NCBI GenBank assembly: GCA_903850425.1
Contig: CAINLR010000139.1
Location: 1-39,818, forward strand
Length of the DNA stretch: 39,818 bases
Direction of reading: 5' to 3'
From: an uncultured Verrucomicrobia subdivision 3 bacterium
GTDB taxonomy: Bacteria; Verrucomicrobiota; Verrucomicrobiia; Limisphaerales; UBA11358
The number at the start of each line of letters is the position of its first letter. Position 1 is the first letter of the stretch. The notes beneath the pieces are model-generated. The model searched no databases and had not been told where the DNA came from. It saw nothing but the letters and a program-made list of their open reading frames with translations. This document shows, piece by piece, positions 1 to 7,600 of this stretch. The translations under genes were made by a program, and so were the position numbers.

Positions 1-80
1 GTCGTTGGTGCCCGCACCGACGCTTCCAACGCCGTGCGTTGATCCGAATCCAGTTCCAAACCGCGTATGGGTCTTGCCAT
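1..80 (-). CDS. Probable IS630-type transposase, N-terminal end (runs off window)
   Basis: An open frame starts with ATG at 80 and runs off the left edge (26 codons visible). It reads MARPIRGLELDSDQRTALEA and continues SVRAPT. This resembles the N-terminus of IS630-superfamily transposases, which typically begin MARPI.., then a helix with LEL..(E/D)R..LE and a basic R.P segment leading into a helix-turn-helix. That likeness is recalled family knowledge; no catalytic DDE residue is in view. If correct, an insertion sequence lies just beyond the window, and the 250 bp between it and the kinase tail may contain its terminal inverted repeat, which I could not identify. It could instead be a chance frame, since only 80 bases are visible. 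Confidence 0.45.
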   Translation of the reverse strand, partial: MARPIRGLELDSDQRTALEASVRAPT

Positions 81-332
81 GCACCCAGTTTAAACAAATA
101 TCATGTTATGTCCACTGTATTCGAGAACACAACACTAGTGACTGCATCAATTTTTGCCATACTAATTTATTGGGTCATTCCCTTGCTTCCCCCTGAACCA
201 GACCGGGACAGCCCAATGGTTGAACGCCAACCGCAATGGTCAGGATGCGGCGTGGGAGCTCACACTTCAGCGTGTCTGCCCGGCCAAATGGTATCAAGCG
301 CATAATCCGGATAATTGTTTCACGATTGCCCA
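81..332. other. Intergenic stretch, nothing recognised
   Basis: About 250 bases between the edge transposase-like frame and the true end of the kinase reading frame. Short open frames exist on both strands but none resembles a protein I recognise. No convincing terminator or inverted repeat was seen. Confidence 0.4.
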
Positions 333-505
333 TCACGTTTGCACCAGGGTATTCCCCTTGGGCGAATGCACGTTGCACTGGACGATCGTGCCACCCGCAG
401 CCGCAGCCTGAACGCTCAGCGACCCGCCGATGAGCTCGGCACGATAGCGCATGATGCGCAAACCCATGCCCGGTTTCTTCGGCCGGCGGGTGGTCAGGCC
501 CACCC
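333..505 (-). pseudogene. Out-of-frame C-terminal end of the histidine kinase ATPase domain
   Basis: Read in the frame one base away from the kinase, this stretch continues the ATPase domain without gap: GLTTRRPKKPGMGLRIMRYR, then AELIGGSLSV, an AGGTIVQC beta-strand, and a TGA at 335-333. The GMGLRIMRYRAELIGG segment is the conserved G2 box of NarL-type kinases. Adding one C to the CCC run at 503-505 (plus strand) turns KDDGWA-stop into KDDGVGLTTRRP and joins both parts into a normal full-length kinase of about 1056 residues ending at 333. Confidence 0.85.
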
Positions 506-3502
506 GTCGTCCTTGATCGTGAGCCGGATCCCGGCCCGCGTCTGGGTCAAACTGATTTGCACGCGCTTCGACTTGCCATGCTTGAGGGCGTTGGTGACGG
601 CCTCTTGGGCGATCTGAAACAGGTGCGTGGCGACCTTGCTGTTTTCAATCATGACTGGTCGGCGGCAAGTAAAATGACAGCGGATGCGAAAAAGCGTTCT
701 GCTCTGTTCGGCAAAATTTCCGAGCGCCACCATCAAACCATTCGGCTCCGGCTCGACGGGATGCAGGCCGCGGGCCAGATTTCGCGTTTGGGCCAGCGCC
801 TCGTTGATCACCGTTTGAATCCGGTCCAAGCGCCGGGCGGCCGGCTCTGAGGATTTGGCCAGATCCTTGCGCAAGGTGTTCGTCAGGAAACCCGCGCCGA
901 ACAAAAGCTGCCCGAGTCCATCATGCAAATCCTGGGCGATGCGCCGGCGTTCCCGGTCGCTGATGTCCAGAATTTCCTGTTCGAGCCGGACGCGCTCGGT
1001 GATGTCCCGCACGGTGGCCTGAAGAAACGCGCGCCCCTCCAATTCCACCCGCGTCAGCAGCACCGAAGCGGGAAACTCCGCTCCATCGAGCCGCCGGTGG
1101 CACCATTCGAAGAAATGGCTGCCCTGTCGAAGGGCCGTTTCAATCATGGCCTGCGCGGCTTTGCGGGAAGACTGCCCATCCGGCTGAAACTCCGGCGAAA
1201 GTCCCCATGGCGCGGTCTTCAGCAACCCGTTGAAATCTTTCGCGCCGAACATGTTCACCGCCGCCGGATTGCCGGCAGTGAAACTCCACGAAGGCGGTTC
1301 CAATGTCAGCAATGCGTCGCGCGAACTGCTGAACAGAACCCGGTGCCGCTCCTCGCTCCGGCGCAACGCCTCCGCCGCCTGCTGGCGTTCGGTGATGTCA
1401 CGCACAATGCCAATGGCGCCGATGATTTCGCCCTTGGCGTTGCGCAGCGGACCGCTCGAATTTGAAGCCCAGCCGGAACGGCCGGTTTGCGGCACATGGA
1501 AATGCAAATCCACCGGGGCGACGGTTTTTCCTTCGAGGGCCAGGTTGAGTTGCCTGACGATGCCGGCCTCCTGTAAAAACGGGAAAATCTCCGCCGGATG
1601 TTTGCCGAGCACGGCGGCCGCGGGCAACCCCGTCAACTCCTCCATGAACGGGTTCCAGACCAGATGTTTCAAATCGCGGTCATTGACGATGATGCCCACC
1701 TTGGCGCTGGCGATGATCTGCTGGTTGAACCGGCAGGCCTCGATCAAGGCGTCTGCCGCCTGCTGGCGCTCGGTAATATCCTGACCAAAGGCCACCAGTC
1801 CCGTGATCCGGCCCTGCGCATCTTTCAGGGGGGAATCGTTCCACTCAATCAGGCGCAGCGTCCCATCCTTGGTCCGAATGGCGTTGATGTTGCCCCGCGT
1901 GGGCGCGCCGGCGAGGGCTTTTCGAAATAATTTGCGCACCTGCTTCCCCTCCGCCGCCGGCAGAAAAACCTGGAACCAGTTCTGCCCTTGCACTTCAGAC
2001 AGCCGGTAGCCGGAGAGTTGCTCCAGATACGGATTGAAGCGGACGATGCGGGCGTCGGCATCCAGAATCAGAATGATCGTCTGCGCCGTGGTGATGATGC
2101 GTTCCGAAAACAGCATTTCGTTCCGCAACGCGAGATTGCTCTGGTGCAGCTCCACCGTGCGTTCGCGCACGCGCTGTTCCAATTCCGCGTGTGCCCGCCG
2201 CAACGCCTCCTCGGCCTGCTTGCGTTCGGTAATGTCAATCGTGTAACCCGCCAATAGCGATTTGCCGCCCTTGATTATCGGGAACTTGACCGAGGTATAG
2301 TTGCGGCCGTTGAAATCTTCATCCACTTTTAACACTTCACCCTTGGCCAGGACGGCTTGGTCGTCGCGGGTGATCTGGGCGGCGAGTTGGGCGGGGAACA
2401 GGTCCGTCATGGTCTTGCCACGCATCGCTGAACCCGGAATGCCGAGCATTTCTTGATAGTTATCACTGGCGAGCAAGACCCGGCTGACGGCGGGCGTCAA
2501 CTCCTTGATAAAAGCGAAAATGGGCGAGTGCTTCATGAACAAGGAAAGCATCTCATTGCTTTCCTGCAGCGCCGCCTCCGCCCGCTTGCGCTCGGTGATG
2601 TCGCGGGAAATCGAAATGATGCCGTGGATATGGGGGTTGGTGAGCTCATTGCGACCGAACGCCTCCATCCACTTATAGGAACCGTCCGCATTGCGGTAGC
2701 GATACTGGATGTTCACCACCGCATCCGGCGCCTTGAGCAACTGGCCAAACGCGTCGGCGACGCCCGCACGATCATCGGGATGAATGAACTCAAAGGTTGA
2801 TCGTCCCTCCAACTCGCTGGCTTGGTAGCCGTGGATTTTGCCGGCGGCCGCGGAGTTGAAAAGGAGCCGCCCTTCCACGTCAAAGATGCTGATGATGTCG
2901 GGAGAAAAATCCGTGATGGCCTTGAAACGTTCCTCACTTTGGCGCAGCGCCGCCTCGGCCTGCTTGCGCTCCGTGATGTTCCAAGCCACCAGGCGATATT
3001 GCCGACCATCGGCAGCCAGCGTGGCTTCAAGGTGGAGGTTCAGCACCGTCCGGTCTTTATTCACCACAGCGATTTCGCAGGTCTGTCTGGTTTTGGTCGC
3101 GAAGGTCCGCTGGAGGAAGTTGTCGAAAGTCGGACGGTCGGTCTCGATGAGTTGCAAGTGGAACCGCCGTCCCAGCAACCTCCCACGCGCAATGCCCAAC
3201 AGATCGGCGCCCGGAAGATTCACCCGGCGGATGGTGCCGTCGCCGCTGAGATCAAAATAGCCGACCGGCGCAAAATCGTAGAAGTCGGTGAAGCGCTCCA
3301 GAGCGGCTTCGTTTTCGGCCTGGCTCCGGCGCAGTTCCTCGTTCTGTATCTCCAACTCGAGTTGGTGGACTTCCAGTTCATGGCGGAGGCGGCGCCATTC
3401 GACTTCGCTTTGCGGTGAACGGGTGATGGCTCGGGCTTGCCGCCGCGCTTTCGCCGCGCGCCGTAATTGATTCCGCTCGGATGTTGTGTGGTTTCCCGCC
3501 AT
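494..3502 (-). CDS. Six-PAS sensor histidine kinase (NarL-type HisKA_3), frameshifted in the ATPase domain
   Basis: This is a soluble sensor kinase of 1002 residues as read. The N-terminus has the coiled-coil typical of PAS kinases (HELEVHQLELEIQNEELRRS, about 45-65). About six PAS/PAC units follow, roughly at 70-185, 190-307, 315-430, 460-580, 585-705 and 715-835, most ending in the PAC signature DITER. A HisKA_3 dimerisation/phosphotransfer domain then carries the H-box RRRIAQDLHDGLGQLL with the phospho-acceptor at His860. The HATPase_c domain starts near 940 with its N-box (QEAVTNALKHG) and stops at KDDGWA, in the middle of the G1 box. No membrane segment or signal peptide is visible, so the input is probably cytoplasmic. 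No response regulator lies beside it. The missing ATPase end is present in another frame (see 333..505), so as read the protein could not bind ATP properly. This is either a true pseudogene or a one-base sequence error. Confidence 0.9.
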   Translation of the reverse strand: MAGNHTTSERNQLRRAAKARRQARAITRSPQSEVEWRRLRHELEVHQLELEIQNEELRRSQAENEAALERFTDFYDFAPVGYFDLSGDGTIRRVNLPGADLLGIARGRLLGRRFHLQLIETDRPTFDNFLQRTFATKTRQTCEIAVVNKDRTVLNLHLEATLAADGRQYRLVAWNITERKQAEAALRQSEERFKAITDFSPDIISIFDVEGRLLFNSAAAGKIHGYQASELEGRSTFEFIHPDDRAGVADAFGQLLKAPDAVVNIQYRYRNADGSYKWMEAFGRNELTNPHIHGIISISRDITERKRAEAALQESNEMLSLFMKHSPIFAFIKELTPAVSRVLLASDNYQEMLGIPGSAMRGKTMTDLFPAQLAAQITRDDQAVLAKGEVLKVDEDFNGRNYTSVKFPIIKGGKSLLAGYTIDITERKQAEEALRRAHAELEQRVRERTVELHQSNLALRNEMLFSERIITTAQTIILILDADARIVRFNPYLEQLSGYRLSEVQGQNWFQVFLPAAEGKQVRKLFRKALAGAPTRGNINAIRTKDGTLRLIEWNDSPLKDAQGRITGLVAFGQDITERQQAADALIEACRFNQQIIASAKVGIIVNDRDLKHLVWNPFMEELTGLPAAAVLGKHPAEIFPFLQEAGIVRQLNLALEGKTVAPVDLHFHVPQTGRSGWASNSSGPLRNAKGEIIGAIGIVRDITERQQAAEALRRSEERHRVLFSSSRDALLTLEPPSWSFTAGNPAAVNMFGAKDFNGLLKTAPWGLSPEFQPDGQSSRKAAQAMIETALRQGSHFFEWCHRRLDGAEFPASVLLTRVELEGRAFLQATVRDITERVRLEQEILDISDRERRRIAQDLHDGLGQLLFGAGFLTNTLRKDLAKSSEPAARRLDRIQTVINEALAQTRNLARGLHPVEPEPNGLMVALGNFAEQSRTLFRIRCHFTCRRPVMIENSKVATHLFQIAQEAVTNALKHGKSKRVQISLTQTRAGIRLTIKDDGWA

Positions 3503-3752
3503 AGACGCAATGAAAGCCCAGAACTTAGTTGGTGCATCGGTTCAGCGCAACCCTGGGATTACTTGGGATTCCCATCGCGACCCGTCAATTTTCCCAGACC
3601 CGAAACTCCCTGCGTCCAGACCCCACCGCCGGACCAACCGGTCGCCGCATCGTTGTGCGCCGAAGAAAGCTGAAACAACACTCCGGCTTTTGGTGGCGAG
3701 CACGGTCGCGTTGCCCCGCAGTAATTCATCGCCGCCACTATCGCCCGGCCGG
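3503..3752. other. Intergenic stretch, nothing recognised
   Basis: About 250 bases upstream of the kinase and downstream of the small hypothetical gene. Open frames overlap here on both strands but have no recognisable motif. The kinase promoter must lie here or further upstream, but no clear promoter was identified. Confidence 0.35.
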
Positions 3753-4070
3753 TCACCCGCAAATCCTGCCCGATTCCTTCCGCGGAAAACAACCCAACAC
3801 TTGCGCCTCTGTCCGGCATTCCAATTCCTGAGCGAACAAGCTGATACAAGTTTCATACGGCAGATGATTGACCAGAGTGGTCAGCGAGGCGTGGGAAAGT
3901 CCGGACAGGATGTGAAACGGACTATGCGGATAGGTCAAGCCTTCGGGGCAGGCTTCGGAATACTCGATAATCAAGTTTCTAAGCTCCTCTAGGCTCTCCG
4001 TGCCCGCGAGCAACGACAAAAGTTCTCCCCCCGGACCTTTGGCAACCAACCTGTCCTGCAATGTTATCAT
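3753..4070 (-). CDS. Small conserved-looking hypothetical protein
   Basis: A 105-residue product starts at the ATG at 4070 (MITLQDRLVAKGPGGELLSL). An upstream TTG at 4151 would add 27 low-complexity residues (RDRGGGVGL) and looks less like protein. The sequence is acidic and helical, with no signal peptide or membrane segment. It has a leucine-rich first helix, a Cys-Pro segment and the motif PFHILSGLSHASLTTLVNHL. Its composition is that of a real small globular protein rather than a shadow frame. I believe similar short proteins occur in related Verrucomicrobiota, but I cannot name a family or function. It may be transcribed with the downstream kinase, 250 bases away. Confidence 0.5.
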   Translation of the reverse strand: MITLQDRLVAKGPGGELLSLLAGTESLEELRNLIIEYSEACPEGLTYPHSPFHILSGLSHASLTTLVNHLPYETCISLFAQELECRTEAQVLGCFPRKESGRICG

Positions 4071-4151
4071 AACTGGCCCATCGGCTTTGAATTGAAAAAA
4101 CAGAGGTGTCAGCCCCACTCCACCCCCACGATCCCGATCGCTTTTTCCCAA

Positions 4152-4605
4152 AACTCCAGTGCCTCGGTTCTCCCCAAAACCCTCGATACCCGCCCCCTTG
4201 GACGTGGAACTGACAATGAGATTTTCGGCGGAAGCGGGTCTTGAAGAAACGACAAAATGTCCTAGACGAGTCTAAATGATTTAACTAGGAAGTGGCCAGC
4301 CACGCCGGCTGGTTCCCCGCTGGGTGTGGTGGCACCAAGTCAGGGAGAGCATTGGCGACCGCAAAGTTCGCGCGTTGCACCCCAGCACCCCTTCTTCCAG
4401 TGCCGGTCACCACGGCGTTCGACCACGTGGCGATTTTATATGACCGCCAAAATCCAATTGAAAGTAACGCAAGATCCAACGAACCTTTGACCGCAGTGGG
4501 CGCGAGCTAAGGCTCGCCGCTGGCCCCCGGCTGCCTTAATTGCCTGCGGAAAGCAGAAAACTACTGGAAATCACCCACACGCTAGCCCGATGCCCCTAAA
4601 ATAGT
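4152..4605. other. Intergenic stretch without a recognisable gene
   Basis: About 450 bases between the small hypothetical gene and the stem-loop that follows the 1836-aa gene. Short frames occur on both strands, but none shows a motif, plausible start or signal peptide. The promoter of the small gene at 3753..4070 should be in the left part. Confidence 0.4.
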
Positions 4606-4641
4606 GTCGCGGGGCGTCCAACCCAATAGACGCCCCGCGAC
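4606..4641. terminator. Perfect 13-bp inverted repeat after the 1836-aa gene
   Basis: GTCGCGGGGCGTC at 4606-4618 is followed by a 10-base loop and its exact reverse complement at 4629-4641. It lies 42 bases past the stop of the minus-strand 1836-aa gene, as an intrinsic terminator would. On the minus strand the stem is followed by ACTATTTTAG, only a weak T-tract. A related sequence, including the loop, occurs at 18781-18808, so this may also be a copy of a dispersed repeat. Confidence 0.6.
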
Positions 4642-4683
4642 GGGGTTAACCCCAACCATAACCCCAAACCTATTCCATTCCGC

Positions 4684-7600
4684 TTAAGGATAGACCATGC
4701 GCAGGAACACGCTCGCGTTCGCCGGGTTGAGTGGAATGCTCACGCTGGTGAGGTTCGTGGAATTGGGCCAGTCATACCAGTTGCTGCCAAGGCCCGCGTT
4801 GAGCGAATTGGTTTGCACCTGCAAGCGCCAGCCTTTGCGATCCGACGGCCAGCTCAATTCAAGACTGTTACTGCTCACAACGTTCGTGATGGTGAAGGTG
4901 TTGGTGTTAATCAAGACCGCAGGCAACTCGGTCAAGTTGATCGTGTAAAGGTTGGTGGTAATACCATCCTGCGCGGTCACCAATACTTTCAGCACGTTCG
5001 TCGAGCCGACGCCCAAGTTGGTGAGAGCCAGACTCGCCACGCCCGAGGCCAGCGTCTGCAATGCTACCCCGTTCAAAAACAACTTGTTCGTGGCCGTTAG
5101 ATTCGCGTTCGTCACCGTCACGGCCGGATTCACGCCATAAACATTCGTCGCAAAGTAAACAAACGAATTCGGCGCAAAGTTGGGCGTCAAGCCATCAGTC
5201 GGATTCAAGGCCAGTGAAGTCAGATAGGCATTGGTGCTCAGAGGCATCACCAACAGAGTGCCCGTGCCCGTTAGATAAGTCGGATCGGTGCTGTTGTTAT
5301 AGACGCCCGGAGCTTTGCTGACGCCATTGACTATCAGCACTGCCACCTGATTGGTTACCGTGTCCGGGAAATCCAGTTTCAACGCCGCTCCATTGCTCAC
5401 TGTGACCGTGGAATAAGAGCTCAACGTGGGCAATGCCATTTCCAAGGTGCCAGCGCCCACGGTGGTCGCGCCAGAGTAAGTGTTGGTCCCATTCAGAATG
5501 AGATTTCCAAGACCCACTTTGGTCAACTTGCCCGCACCAATTACCGGCGACGCCGCATCCAGCGTGATGTTCTGACCGGCATCCACATTGAAGAGCGGTG
5601 TGCCGGTAGGATTTCCCAGATCGATAGTGATTCCAGAGACAGTCAAATCCGATGTCGGATAGTTCTGCAACGTGCCGTTGGTCATGTTGATAATGCTGGT
5701 GACGGTGCCGTTGGGAACAAGATCATTGTTGGCACCCAGCGTTATGGTCTGGGCATACAGAGTGCCACCCCACAGATTATAGGTCGCATTGATTGGTGTG
5801 ACTGTGTATTGCGATTGATTATTCACGCCCATGGTGAGAGTGCCAATGGTCACATTGCCACCACTTTGGGTCATCGTGCCGTTGCACGAACCAGATGAGT
5901 TCGTCGTTCCAGCAGTCACGCCAAAGTTATCCCCCTTGGCAATGGTGACATTCGCAATGTTCACCTCATTGTTGCCGGCACCGAGGATAAAGGATCCGAC
6001 ATAATTTCCACCATTGGAGGCGCGCTCCGTGATCAGGAGGTTATTCGCTTGTATATCCACAATCCCGCCGCTCAAATCAATGGACGCGGTGTAACTCGCA
6101 CCGGAGTTCGCATAGAGGATATTGATGTTGTTAACCGGGGAGGTTCCATCCACTCCGCGCAAGAACAGTGTTGAGTTGGGCCGGCCAAGGAAATTGAGGT
6201 TTCCGTTGCCGCGATATTGCGACAGGTTAATTGTGGCCACACTGAGGAGATTCGATTGGCCCAAATGCAAGCTGCCAAAATTCACTCCGCCCGCCGAGCC
6301 GGTTCCAACTCCGAGCTGGAGCACGCTCGCGGTGATAGTATTCGTCAGCGCAAGGTTGAGATCGGTAAGCCACGCAACGGTGGTTGACGAGTCGTTGATC
6401 GAACTAACGATTAAGCTACGAGACGGCTGACTGTAAGTAAAATTCGCCAGCCCTGACATATCCACCAAGGTGTTTGTTGATGAATTACCATATATATTGA
6501 AATTGGCATTGGCACCAATGGTCAGGTTGCCATTGCCAATCGTGTTGGTAAATCCGCCCGCCGTGGTCAGGTTATCAATCGTTTGACTGTTTCGGCCGAG
6601 ATCCAGCGTGGCTGGACCGGTGCAGGCGATGGCGCTGGAGGTCGGCAAGACATCATCGGCATTAGAAATCACCAGAACGCCGGCACCCAAATTCACCGTG
6701 CCGCTAAAACTACTCGTTCCCGCCGTTGCATCAACGGTCAGTTTGCCAGTGCCGGATTTCGTGAATCCACCACTGCCAGCGAGCGTGCTGACAGTAAGAT
6801 TGCCGGCCACTGTTTTGAACTGGGAACCGGAGGTCAGGTTAATCGGCACAATAAGCCGCTGGGAAATTGCCGAGTCATTTTCGATCGTGCCATTGGCGCC
6901 CAGCGTCAAGCTGCCGCCAGTAGAAGCAATCTCGAATGCACCAGCATTGTTGCTAAATGTCAGCGCGGATACATTGAACGAGCTATCCATGACCGGTGAT
7001 AGACGGGTTGTGCCGGCAAACACCAGCGCATCACCATCGCCGGCGCCCGACGCATCCGGCACTGCGCCATTCAGCCAATTGAGGCTGCTCCAGTTATTAT
7101 CACCAGCCACACCGCTCCAAGTCAGGGAACCGTTCACTATTGTGACGCCAATCGTTCCATTGTAAGTATTGGCTAGTGCATCGCTGACCGTAAAGGGCAC
7201 CGAGTAAGTTCCTGGCGCAACCGATCCAGGGACCGCATTGGTGCAGGAAAAGAGGTTGCCAACTCCAGCGAATGCTTGCACCGAACCACCGATGACGCCA
7301 AAGTCCGCCGTTACGCCAATGCCCGTGCTGCCCGTGCCCGGCGTGACCAAGACAGTAAACACATACTTTTGGTGCAGACCGCTAATCGGATTCACCGCGC
7401 CGACGCCCGACAGCAAGACGGATGCTGAGTAATGAAGCTTCACCGTATTCCCTGACGTCACCACAGTGAAATTGGCATAGTTAGACGGCTTTGTTCCAAC
7501 CCATATCGGGACAACATTGAAACTGCCAGAGATGGGATTCGGCGAACTGATCAGCGTGTAATCAGTGCCGGTAGCCAGGGGAGCAGATCCGCTCACGGCA

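Noticed and set aside
3559-3849. Minus-strand frame of 96 codons between the kinase and the small hypothetical gene
   Set aside because: It overlaps the better-looking hypothetical gene in another frame and shows no recognisable domain.
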